Shown in pieces: positions 7,086 through 15,529 of a stretch of DNA of 27,121 nucleotides. The translations under genes and the position numbers were made by a program. The DNA is from JAZMZS01 sp045120955 (GTDB lineage Bacteria; Bacillota; Clostridia; Oscillospirales; CAG-272): positions 1-27,121 of the forward strand of contig JBGVFH010000073.1 of NCBI GenBank assembly GCA_045120955.1, in the 5' to 3' direction. Each line of letters begins with the position of its first letter. Position 1 is the first letter of the stretch. The notes beneath the pieces are model-generated. The model saw nothing but the letters and a program-made list of their open reading frames with translations. It was not told where the DNA came from and made no database searches.

Positions 7086-7814
7086 TTATTTATTATAAGC
7101 CGCAATTCCCTTTCTCTTATGTTCGCTCTGCTGATGCAGCTTATCTATGATGCTCTTTTTATCTTCGGAGATCAAATTTCCGCACAGATACGCATCGAGC
7201 TCAGCGTAGGTCACGCCCATCTCGCTCTCGTCGGTCTGACCGTCAAAAAGTGCGGCTGAGGGAGCTTTTTCAATGATACGCTTCGGTGCGTTGAGATAAC
7301 GGAGAAACTCATAGACTTCAGTAACGGTAAGGTCTGCTATGGGGTTGAGATCGTGTGCTCCGTCACCCCACTTGGTAAAGTAACCGACATATGCTTCACT
7401 GCGGTTACCCGTTCCTGCCACAAGTCTGCCCTCGCTTGCCGCGATCGCATAAAGCGTCAGCATACGGATACGGGGCGCCATATTTGCAAGTGCGGCGGTG
7501 TTCGGAATTGTTACTCCCTTCAACGCCGTAAGCTCTGCTTCCTTGACGGGAGTTAGATCAACGGTTCTCGTCTCGATGGCGTACTGCTCTGCGACCGCTT
7601 TGGCATCTACGGTATCCTCGTCATAATTTCGTCTGGATGTGCAAGGCATAATGATACCTACCGTATTATCGCAAGCAGCTTTGCAAAGAATTCCGACAAG
7701 TGTACAATCCTTGCCGCCGCTATTACCGTAGACGATCCCTCTCGCTCCGCTCTCGGCAAGAACGGACTTTATAAACGATACTCTGTTTTCAAATTCAACT
7801 TTATAATCTCTCAT
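7086..7814 (-). CDS. nadE: NAD+ synthase, ammonia-dependent type
   Basis: 242 residues. Last step of NAD synthesis: deamido-NAD is adenylylated with ATP and amidated to NAD+. The ATP pyrophosphatase loop is SGGKDC (residues 32-37), where SGGxDS is usual. The conserved GTGNRSEAYVGYFTKWGDGA and FDGQTDESEMGVTYAELDAY blocks are typical NadE. There is no N-terminal nitrilase-like glutaminase domain, so it should use free ammonia, which fits a cluster carrying an ammonium transporter. Start chosen at 7814: the family N-terminus fits this Met, and the longer reading (to 7931) would overlap dapL by over 100 bp. The ribosome binding site (GGAAAGAAG) is weak and lies in the last codons of dapL, with 4 bp between the genes, suggesting translational coupling. 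Last gene of the operon. Confidence 0.93.
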   Translation of the reverse strand: MRDYKVEFENRVSFIKSVLAESGARGIVYGNSGGKDCTLVGILCKAACDNTVGIIMPCTSRRNYDEDTVDAKAVAEQYAIETRTVDLTPVKEAELTALKGVTIPNTAALANMAPRIRMLTLYAIAASEGRLVAGTGNRSEAYVGYFTKWGDGAHDLNPIADLTVTEVYEFLRYLNAPKRIIEKAPSAALFDGQTDESEMGVTYAELDAYLCGNLISEDKKSIIDKLHQQSEHKRKGIAAYNK

Positions 7815-7818
7815 ATGA

Positions 7819-9009
7819 TCACTTCTTTCCAAGCAGCTCGATAAGGCGGCGAGCCGCTTCTTCCGTATCCTCGGGGCTGCCGAAGGTGGAAAAACGGAAA
7901 TACCCCTCCCCGCACGCACCGAAGCCTTCACCGGGTGTGCCTACAACTTGAATTTCATTGAGAAGATAGTCAAAGAATTCCCAGCTTCCCATACCGTTAG
8001 GGCATTTCAGCCAAATATACGGCGCATTTTTGCCGCCCGTATACCATACGCCGACCTTGTCCAGTGCCTCCATTAAAACCTTTGCATTGTTTTTATATAT
8101 CTGAATATTTGCCTTGATCTGCTTCTGTCCCTCGGGTGTAAATACAGCGGCACCGCCCTTTTGAATTATATAAGACACACCGTTTGTTTTAGTGGTACGG
8201 TTGCGTACCCACATGGCATTGAAATTCATACCGCATCTGTTCAGCGCCTTCGGAATGACCGTATAACCGAGACGGGTTCCCGTAAAGCCTGCAGTCTTGG
8301 AGAGCGAGCAGATCTCAATCGCACATCTACGAGCTCCATCCAGTTCAAATATACTGTGAACAAGCTCCTTGTCCTCAATGAACGCTTCATAAGCCGCATC
8401 AAAGAGAATTATAGATCCGTTTTCATTTGCAAAGTTCACCCATGCCTGAAGCTGATCTCTGCTGAATACCGCACCCGTAGGATTGTTGGGAGAGCAAATA
8501 TATAGAATATCTGCCTTAAACTCCTCGCTCGGCTCAGGCAAAAATCCGTTTTCCTTGCCCGAAGCAAGATGAACTATCTTTCTGCCTGCGATTACATTGG
8601 CATCCAAATAGGCGGGGTAGGCAGGCTCAATTACAAGCGCCGAGCTGCTTCTGTCAAACAGATCGAGAATGTCGCCGAGCTCATCGCTTGCACCGCTTGA
8701 AATAAATACCTCATCAGCATCCAGCTTTACGCCGCGCTCACCGTAATAGCTTGCGACGGTCTTGCGCAAAAAACCTGCTCCGCACTCGGGCATATAGCCG
8801 TGAAACGTCTCCTTGCTAGCCTGATCGTTTACACCTTCATGAAGTGCAGTTATCACTTCATCACACAAAGGCAAAGATACATCACCAATGCCCATACGGT
8901 ATAGATGCTTGTCAGGGTGTGCGGCTTGATATTTCTCGAGCTTTGCCGAAATACCTGCAAAGAGATATGAATCCTTAAGGTCTGCATAATGCATATTTGG
9001 TGTTATCAT
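7819..9009 (-). CDS. dapL: LL-diaminopimelate aminotransferase
   Basis: 396-residue PLP enzyme of aminotransferase class I/II. It converts tetrahydrodipicolinate straight to LL-diaminopimelate with glutamate as amino donor, bypassing the acylated DapD/DapC/DapE route. The N-terminus (HYADLKDSYLFAGI, then YRMGIGDVSLPLCDEVI) and SLSKTAGFTGTRLGY, with the Schiff-base lysine at K238, match DapL more closely than aspartate or alanine aminotransferases. CSPNNPTGA is the usual substrate/PLP motif. Its start codon overlaps the dapF stop as ATGA, and GAAGGAGAT lies 8 nt upstream. With DapF next door, the pair makes meso-diaminopimelate for lysine and peptidoglycan. Confidence 0.93.
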   Translation of the reverse strand: MITPNMHYADLKDSYLFAGISAKLEKYQAAHPDKHLYRMGIGDVSLPLCDEVITALHEGVNDQASKETFHGYMPECGAGFLRKTVASYYGERGVKLDADEVFISSGASDELGDILDLFDRSSSALVIEPAYPAYLDANVIAGRKIVHLASGKENGFLPEPSEEFKADILYICSPNNPTGAVFSRDQLQAWVNFANENGSIILFDAAYEAFIEDKELVHSIFELDGARRCAIEICSLSKTAGFTGTRLGYTVIPKALNRCGMNFNAMWVRNRTTKTNGVSYIIQKGGAAVFTPEGQKQIKANIQIYKNNAKVLMEALDKVGVWYTGGKNAPYIWLKCPNGMGSWEFFDYLLNEIQVVGTPGEGFGACGEGYFRFSTFGSPEDTEEAARRLIELLGKK

Positions 9010-9797
9010 TCTATTGTATCTCCTTCATAAACAAATTCTGCGGGACCTGTCATGGTCACTTTATTTTCCCGATCCACCTTGATCTTCAGCGTACCGCCGT
9101 CAAGGTGTACCGAGATCAGCTCGTCCGGTCGGCAAAGCTTCTTTTTGACCGCCGCCGCAACGGATGCGCAAGCACCTGTTCCGCAAGCCATCGTCACTCC
9201 GCTTCCCCGCTCCCATACTCTCATGCGAAGCTCTCCGTCCGTGAGCAGCTGAACAAATTCCACATTCACGCCTCCCGGAAAGCTTGTGTGGTGTTCGATA
9301 CTCGGACCGAGTGTGGTGAGCGGTGCTTTTTCGATATCGTCAATAAAGATCACAGCGTGAGGGTTCCCAACAGATACGGGCGTGCAAACAACCGTTTCTT
9401 CATCGACTGTAACGGTCATATCCTCCGCCGGTACGGCTTGCCCCATATCCACGGTAACGCTCTTGACCTTTCCAAAGCTGACACCGAGGTCAAGCGTTTT
9501 GATGCCCGAGAGCGTTTCGACCGTCAGCCTCCTTTTATCGGTATATCCCTTGTCGTAAACGTATTTACCAACGCAACGGATACCGTTTCCGCACATTTTT
9601 GCCTCGCTTCCATCTGCATTGAAAATGCGCATTTTGAAATCAGCAACCTTCGACGGTGATATGTAGATCATCCCGTCCGAGCCTGCACCGAAGTGCCGCT
9701 CGGAGAGCTTGATCGATAATTGCTCAATATTGCTCGGAACCTCACCGTACACATACAGGTAATCGTTTCCGAGACCATGCATTTTTGTAAAATGCAT
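9006..9797 (-). CDS. dapF: Diaminopimelate epimerase
   Basis: 263 residues, the normal family length. It interconverts LL- and meso-diaminopimelate by a cofactor-free two-cysteine mechanism. Both catalytic cysteines are present: C69 in AKMCGNGIRC and C205 in TMACGTGACA. The N-terminus FTKMHGLGNDYLYV is diagnostic. Start at 9797 with GGGAG about 7 nt upstream, 18 bp after the carB stop. The stop overlaps the dapL start by 4 bp. Its place behind carAB is unusual by textbook operons, but it sits in the same tight transcription unit. Confidence 0.96.
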   Translation of the reverse strand: MHFTKMHGLGNDYLYVYGEVPSNIEQLSIKLSERHFGAGSDGMIYISPSKVADFKMRIFNADGSEAKMCGNGIRCVGKYVYDKGYTDKRRLTVETLSGIKTLDLGVSFGKVKSVTVDMGQAVPAEDMTVTVDEETVVCTPVSVGNPHAVIFIDDIEKAPLTTLGPSIEHHTSFPGGVNVEFVQLLTDGELRMRVWERGSGVTMACGTGACASVAAAVKKKLCRPDELISVHLDGGTLKIKVDRENKVTMTGPAEFVYEGDTIE

Positions 9798-9815
9798 ATC
9801 ATCACTCCCTTTTTG

Positions 9816-12800
9816 TTATTTTGCATTGATCGTGGAGATACCCATAGTGACCTCCTCAAGCACGTCAAGAAGCATTCTGACGGTATCAAGAGAGGTCAGC
9901 ATCGTAATGTTATTCTGCGCAGCACAGCGGCGAATGGCAACACCGTCACCGAAATGCTTGCCCGACAGAATTGCTCGTGTATTGATAACGTAGCTTACAT
10001 AGCCTTGTCTGATGGAATCAAGCACCTCTTCACTGCCCTCGCTCGGCTTACGGCGTATCCTTGTACGGATACCGTGATCCTTCAAATACTGTCCTGTCAA
10101 GGTGGTTGCTTCGATGTTAAAGCCCATATTGTAAAATCTCTGTACCAAAGGCAGGGTTTCCGCTTTATCCTCATCGGCAACACTGACGACCACCGTACCG
10201 TAGTTGCGGAGCGTGAGTCCGGATGCGATCATTGCCTTATACATCGCACGGTGCAGCTTTTTATCATATCCGATAGCTTCTCCCGTGGATTTCATTTCGG
10301 GAGAGAGATAAGCATCCATTCCGCGAAGCTTGGAGAATGAGAAGGCAGGTGCCTTAACATAGTAGCGTCCTTTTTCCTTCGGATAAATTTCGAAGAGTCC
10401 CTGCTCAGCAAGCGAAACACCGAGATTGACAAGTGTTGCAATGTCAGCGAGGCTGTACCCTGTTGCTTTGGAAAGGAACGGAACGGTTCTTGACGAACGG
10501 GGGTTGACCTCGATGATATAAACATCGTCGTGCTCATCCACGATAAACTGAATATTGAAAAGTCCGATAATGCCTATCCCGAGTCCGAGCTTTTCGGTAT
10601 ATTCCAAAATGGTTTTCTTTACCTTATCGGAAATGGAGAAGGTGGGATATACGCTGATGGAGTCTCCCGAGTGGATACCCGTCCTTTCAACCAGCTCCAT
10701 AATGCCGGGAACGAACACACGTTTACCGTCGCAAACAGCATCGACCTCGACCTCCTTGCCGCGAATATATTTATCCACAAGCACCGGTTTGTCCTCGTCG
10801 ATCTCCACGGCGGTTTTGAGATAGCTTCGGAGTGCCTCTTCCTTAGCTACGATCTGCATGGCTCTTCCGCCAAGCACGAAGCTGGGACGAACCAATACGG
10901 GATAGCCGATCTCCTCTGCCGCCTTGACACCTGCTTCAATACTTGTGACCGCTCTTCCCTTCGGCTGAGGGATATTCAGGTCGGAGAGCAGCTTTTCAAA
11001 AGCGTCTCTGTTCTCTGCTTTTTCTATGGCATCACAGTCGGTTCCGATGATCTTCACGCCGCGCTGTGCAAGGGGCTGTGCCAAATTGATAGCGGTCTGA
11101 CCTCCGAGAGTTGCGATAACACCTTCGGGCTGCTCAAGATCAATTACGTTCATAACATCCTCTGTACAGAGAGGTTCAAAGTACAGCTTATCCGAACAGG
11201 TATAATCGGTGGAAACGGTTTCCGGGTTGTTGTTGATGATGATCGCCTCATAGCCTGCGGCTTTTATGGTTTGTACCGCATGAACCGTGGAATAATCAAA
11301 CTCCACGCCCTGTCCTATACGGATAGGACCCGATCCGAGCACGATGACCTTTTTCTTGTCCGATACGATAGACTCGTTCTCTTTCTCGTAGGTGGAATAG
11401 AAATACGGAATGTAGCTGTCAAACTCAGAGGCGCAGGTGTCGATCATCTTATATACGGGAATGATACCTGCCTCGCGGCGGAGCTTGTATACCTCATACT
11501 CACTCATATTCCAAAGCACGGCAATCTCCTTATCGGAAAAGCCCATCTTCTTTGCTCTGCGAAGCTCGTCAAGGTCTTTTTTTCTTGCTTTTATCCTCAG
11601 CTCCTCATCCACAATGTTTTTGAATTTGCGGATAAAGAGCATATCAATGGCGGTTGCAGCCGCAATTCTGCCTGCATCACAGCCTCTGCGCAACAGCTCC
11701 GCAATGGCATAGATACGGTCGTCTGTTCCGATCTTGATGTAGTCAAGCAGTTCGGTCTCATCGGTTTTGTCAAACTTGCGGTGATGCAGATGAAAAAGTC
11801 CGATCTCAAGAGAGCGGATAGCTTTAAGCAAGCTTTCTTCTATGGTTCTTCCGATGCTCATCACCTCGCCCGTTGCCTTCATTTGTGTGGACAGCGAGTT
11901 ATTTGCATCGGCAAATTTGTCGAACGGGAAACGCGGCATCTTTGTAACCACATAGTCAAGTGCAGGTTCAAAGGATGCGGGTGTATTTGCGATCTCTATC
12001 TCATCAAGTGTCATACCTACACCGATCTTGGCAGAAACACGTGCTATCGGATAACCGCTCGCCTTGGATGCAAGCGCCGAGGAACGGGACACACGGGGGT
12101 TGACTTCGATAAGATAATATTGGAAGGAATACGGGTCTAATGCAAACTGAACGTTACATCCACCCTCGATCTTCAGCGCACGAATGATCTTGAGCGCACT
12201 GTCACGAAGCATATGATACTCCTTGTTGGTCAGCGTCTGAGAGGGACACACAACAATGGAGTCTCCGGTATGAATTCCCACGGGGTCGATGTTTTCCATA
12301 TTACAGATGGTGATGGCGGTATCGTTATTATCACGCATGACCTCGTATTCGATCTCCTTAAAGCCCTTGATGCTTTTCTCGATCAGTACTTGGTGAACGG
12401 GAGAGAGAGTCAGCGCATTTTTCATCAGCGACAGAAATTCCTCTTCATCATCGGCAAACCCGCCGCCCGTGCCGCCGAGCGTAAATGCGGGACGAAGCAC
12501 AACCGGATAGCCGATCTTCTCCGCAACCGCAAGCCCTTCTTCTATGGAGTTGGCAATGTCCGAAGGAAGTACAGGCTCTCCCAGACTTTGGCAAAGCTCC
12601 TTGAACAGCTCTCTGTCCTCCGCCCTTTCAATAGATGCGCTGCTCGTTCCGAGAAGCTCTACACGGCATTCCTTGAGAATTCCCTTTTTTTCGAGCTGCA
12701 TGGCAAGATTAAGTCCCGTCTGACCGCCGATACCCGGAAGTATCGCATCGGGACGCTCAAAGCGAATGATCTTTGCAATATATTCAAGCGTCAAAGGCTC

Positions 12801-12998
12801 CATATAAACCTTATCCGCAATGCTTGTATCCGTCATGATCGTTGCGGGGTTGGAGTTGCAAAGGACGACCTCATAGCCCTCCTCCTTGAGAGCAAGGCAG
12901 GCTTGAGTCCCCGCATAATCAAATTCCGCCGCCTGACCGATTACGATCGGTCCCGAGCCAATGACAAGGACCTTTTTGATATCTGTTCTCTTAGGCAT
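9816..12998 (-). CDS. carB: Carbamoyl phosphate synthase, large subunit
   Basis: 1060 residues, close to the usual 1060-1075. It makes carbamoyl phosphate from bicarbonate, two ATP and the ammonia channelled from CarA, feeding pyrimidine and arginine synthesis. The internal duplication is clear: GSGPIVIGQAAEFDYAGTQA near the N-terminus and GSGPIRIGQGVEFDYSTVHA at mid-protein start the two ATP-grasp halves. The C-terminal MGS-like allosteric domain includes TLTGQYLKDHGIRTRI. Start chosen at 12998 (MPKRTDIKKVLV), preceded by AGGAGG about 9 nt upstream; the longer reading to 13112 runs back into carA. It overlaps the end of carA by 8 bp. Confidence 0.97.
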   Translation of the reverse strand: MPKRTDIKKVLVIGSGPIVIGQAAEFDYAGTQACLALKEEGYEVVLCNSNPATIMTDTSIADKVYMEPLTLEYIAKIIRFERPDAILPGIGGQTGLNLAMQLEKKGILKECRVELLGTSSASIERAEDRELFKELCQSLGEPVLPSDIANSIEEGLAVAEKIGYPVVLRPAFTLGGTGGGFADDEEEFLSLMKNALTLSPVHQVLIEKSIKGFKEIEYEVMRDNNDTAITICNMENIDPVGIHTGDSIVVCPSQTLTNKEYHMLRDSALKIIRALKIEGGCNVQFALDPYSFQYYLIEVNPRVSRSSALASKASGYPIARVSAKIGVGMTLDEIEIANTPASFEPALDYVVTKMPRFPFDKFADANNSLSTQMKATGEVMSIGRTIEESLLKAIRSLEIGLFHLHHRKFDKTDETELLDYIKIGTDDRIYAIAELLRRGCDAGRIAAATAIDMLFIRKFKNIVDEELRIKARKKDLDELRRAKKMGFSDKEIAVLWNMSEYEVYKLRREAGIIPVYKMIDTCASEFDSYIPYFYSTYEKENESIVSDKKKVIVLGSGPIRIGQGVEFDYSTVHAVQTIKAAGYEAIIINNNPETVSTDYTCSDKLYFEPLCTEDVMNVIDLEQPEGVIATLGGQTAINLAQPLAQRGVKIIGTDCDAIEKAENRDAFEKLLSDLNIPQPKGRAVTSIEAGVKAAEEIGYPVLVRPSFVLGGRAMQIVAKEEALRSYLKTAVEIDEDKPVLVDKYIRGKEVEVDAVCDGKRVFVPGIMELVERTGIHSGDSISVYPTFSISDKVKKTILEYTEKLGLGIGIIGLFNIQFIVDEHDDVYIIEVNPRSSRTVPFLSKATGYSLADIATLVNLGVSLAEQGLFEIYPKEKGRYYVKAPAFSFSKLRGMDAYLSPEMKSTGEAIGYDKKLHRAMYKAMIASGLTLRNYGTVVVSVADEDKAETLPLVQRFYNMGFNIEATTLTGQYLKDHGIRTRIRRKPSEGSEEVLDSIRQGYVSYVINTRAILSGKHFGDGVAIRRCAAQNNITMLTSLDTVRMLLDVLEEVTMGISTINAK

Positions 12999-14088
12999 TG
13001 TTCTTTTCCTCCTGCATGATCTCAATAAACTTATCAAACAAATATGCCGAGTCCTGCGGTCCGGGTGCGCTTTCGGGGTGGTACTGTACGCTGAATACGT
13101 GATCCTCGTCACACTTCACGCCCTCAATGGTGTTATCAAGAATATTGATGTGTGTAGCGGTCAGCCTCGTTTCGGAAAGGCTCTCGTTATCTACCGCATA
13201 TGAATGATTCTGCGAGGTGATCTCGATCTTGTTTGTCTCAAGATTTCTGACCGGGTGATTGCCTCCTCTGTGTCCGAATTTCAGCTTGTAGGTCTTTGCT
13301 CCGTATGCAAGCGAGATGATCTGATGTCCGAGACAGATACCGAATATCGGATATTTACCGCACAAATTTTTGATCGTTTCAATGACAGGCTGCACGTCGG
13401 CGGGGTCTCCCGGTCCGTTGGAAATAAAGACCCCGTCGGGTGTCAGATGCTTTATCTGCTCTGCCGTAGTGTTCCACGGGACGATCGTCACCGAGCATCC
13501 TCGCTTATTTAGCGACCGCACGATATTCTGCTTCATACCGCAGTCAATGGCGACCACGTGATATTTCTCCTTTGGTACACGGGAGTACCATATATTTTTA
13601 CAGCTCACCTTCGAGACTGCATCGGTAGGAATGGACGCTTGCAAAAGAATTGAGAGTCCTTTTTCAAGTGAGGTGTCCGCATTTGTGATCAATACCTTTC
13701 TCGATCCGAAGTCACGAATGAAGCGTGTCAGCTTTCTTGTATCAATACCGTACACACCGGGAATTTTGTGCTTTTTCATAATTTCATCAAGCGTTGCCAC
13801 GCTTCTGAAATTGGAAGGCTCGTTGTTATATTCACAAACGATCAGCGCACCGATAGTGGGTGTATTCGTTTCATAATCATCGTCGCAAATACCGTAATTA
13901 CCTATCAAGGGATAGGTCATCACCACAGCTTGATAGGTGTAGGAAGGGTCGGAAACTATCTCCTGATAGCCGACCATAGAGGTGTTGAATACGATCTCGC
14001 ACACCTTCTCACTGCTATCGCCGAAGCCGTATCCGTAGTACTCGCTTCCGTCCTCTAAAATAATTTTTCTGTTGTAGTTTTCTGCCAT
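12991..14088 (-). CDS. carA: Carbamoyl phosphate synthase, small (glutaminase) subunit
   Basis: 365 residues. N-terminal CPSase small-subunit domain (IILEDGSEYYGYGFG ... EIVFNTSMVGYQEI ... GVYGIDTRKLTR), then a class I glutamine amidotransferase domain with the nucleophile C252 in IFGICLGHQIISLAYG and the VQYHPESAPGPQD histidine-glutamate motif. It releases ammonia from glutamine and passes it to CarB. Start chosen at 14088 (MAENYNRKI). AGAGG in the last codons of purF is its ribosome binding site and only 1 bp separates the genes, so translation is probably coupled. The longer reading to 14256 overlaps purF and is rejected. Confidence 0.97.
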   Translation of the reverse strand: MAENYNRKIILEDGSEYYGYGFGDSSEKVCEIVFNTSMVGYQEIVSDPSYTYQAVVMTYPLIGNYGICDDDYETNTPTIGALIVCEYNNEPSNFRSVATLDEIMKKHKIPGVYGIDTRKLTRFIRDFGSRKVLITNADTSLEKGLSILLQASIPTDAVSKVSCKNIWYSRVPKEKYHVVAIDCGMKQNIVRSLNKRGCSVTIVPWNTTAEQIKHLTPDGVFISNGPGDPADVQPVIETIKNLCGKYPIFGICLGHQIISLAYGAKTYKLKFGHRGGNHPVRNLETNKIEITSQNHSYAVDNESLSETRLTATHINILDNTIEGVKCDEDHVFSVQYHPESAPGPQDSAYLFDKFIEIMQEEKNNA

Positions 14089-14089
14089 A

Positions 14090-15529
14090 TCATACCTCTG
14101 CTTTCTTTGCCGATAGCTTTTGTTCAAACCGATCCTTTCGGGTATCGGTTGGCACTTTTGTGGGATAATCGCCGCAGAAGCAAGCTCTGCAGTAGTCTTT
14201 ACATCCTGCCAATTTTTCAAGAGCCGATACGGGCAAATACCCGAGACTGTCGGCACCGATCAGCTCCGCTATCTCATCAACTGTATACCGGCAAGCGATA
14301 AGATGCTCTTCCGAATCAATATCAGTTCCGTAGTAGCAAGGATGCAAAAAGGGCGGCGAGGAAATTCTTATATGCACCTCTTTTGCTCCCGCATCCCGTA
14401 TAAGCTTCACCACTCTCCCCACCGTATTGCCTCTGACGATGGAATCGTCTACAAGCACAACACGCTTATCCTTGACGGTTTCCTCCACCACCGAAAGCTT
14501 GATGCGAACACCGTCAATTCTTGCTCCCTGTCCGGGTGAAATAAAGGTTCTACCGATGTATTTGTTCTTGATAAGTCCGATACCGTAAGGAATGCCTGAC
14601 TCTCTGCTAAATCCAAGTGCCGCATCAAGCCCGGAATCGGGAGCGCCGATAACGATATCCGCATCCACAGGATGTGTCTGCGCCAATATTCTTCCCGCAC
14701 ATACACGGGAAAAATGAACCGAAACACCGTCGATAACGGAGTCGGGTCTGGCAAAATAAATGTATTCAAATACACAGAGCTTTTTGCTCTTTATACCGCA
14801 ATGTTTCCTGCGTGACTCGATACCGTTCTTGCTAAAAACTATAATTTCGCCCGGCTCTACGTCACGGACAAATTCGGCACCGACAGCACGAAGCGCACTG
14901 GACTCGGACGCTACTGCATAGATTCCGTCGTGTGTTTTGCCGAAGCAAAGCGGACGAAAGCCGTAAGGGTCTCTTGCGCATATGAGCTTTTGCGCAGACA
15001 TCAGCACCAGAGAATATGCTCCGTCAATCGTTTGCATTGCCTCGCTGACCGCATCCTCAATGGACGGTGTATGAAGCCGTTGTTTGGTTATGATATAAGC
15101 AATGGTCTCGGTGTCGCTGGTGGTATGGAAGATCGCACCCGTCATTTCAAGCTCCGAACGAAGCTCTGCCGCATTGGACAGATTTCCGTTATGACAAAGC
15201 GCCATTCTTCCCTTTTGATGATTGACCTCAATAGGCTGGCAGTTATTTCTGTTATTTCCGCCAGTGGTTCCGTACCGAACGTGTCCAACTGCCATTGTTC
15301 CTTTCGGAAATTTTGTCAGCTGTTCCGATGAAAATACTTCTGCGACAAGCCCGAGATCCTTGTGTGAAGTGAACACACCGTCATCATTGACGACAATGCC
15401 GCACCCCTCCTGACCTCTGTGTTGAAGAGCGTAAAGACCGTAATAGCAATAGCTCGCTGCGTCCACAGCTTCGGGAGCGATCACACCGAATACGCCGCAC
15501 TCTTCGTGAATAGGGGAATCTATACTCAT
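14090..15529 (-). CDS. purF: Amidophosphoribosyltransferase (glutamine PRPP amidotransferase)
   Basis: 479 residues; first committed step of purine synthesis, PRPP plus glutamine to phosphoribosylamine. A 10-residue propeptide precedes the N-terminal nucleophile C11 (HEECGVFGVI), as in the Bacillus enzyme, which is processed to expose it. The Ntn glutaminase domain is followed by a phosphoribosyltransferase domain with the PRPP loop VVLVDDSIVRGNT. Cysteines in KKLCVFEYIYFARPDS and DYCRACFCGDYP match the 4Fe-4S ligands of the Bacillus-type, oxygen-sensitive enzyme, in keeping with an anaerobe. The start overlaps the pyrG stop as ATGA. In the Bacillus family the enzyme is inhibited by AMP/GMP. 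Confidence 0.97.
   Translation of the reverse strand: MSIDSPIHEECGVFGVIAPEAVDAASYCYYGLYALQHRGQEGCGIVVNDDGVFTSHKDLGLVAEVFSSEQLTKFPKGTMAVGHVRYGTTGGNNRNNCQPIEVNHQKGRMALCHNGNLSNAAELRSELEMTGAIFHTTSDTETIAYIITKQRLHTPSIEDAVSEAMQTIDGAYSLVLMSAQKLICARDPYGFRPLCFGKTHDGIYAVASESSALRAVGAEFVRDVEPGEIIVFSKNGIESRRKHCGIKSKKLCVFEYIYFARPDSVIDGVSVHFSRVCAGRILAQTHPVDADIVIGAPDSGLDAALGFSRESGIPYGIGLIKNKYIGRTFISPGQGARIDGVRIKLSVVEETVKDKRVVLVDDSIVRGNTVGRVVKLIRDAGAKEVHIRISSPPFLHPCYYGTDIDSEEHLIACRYTVDEIAELIGADSLGYLPVSALEKLAGCKDYCRACFCGDYPTKVPTDTRKDRFEQKLSAKKAEV

Noticed and set aside
10530..12140. Open reading frame of 536 codons on the plus strand
   Set aside because: Antisense to carB, without family motifs or start signals; a shadow frame.
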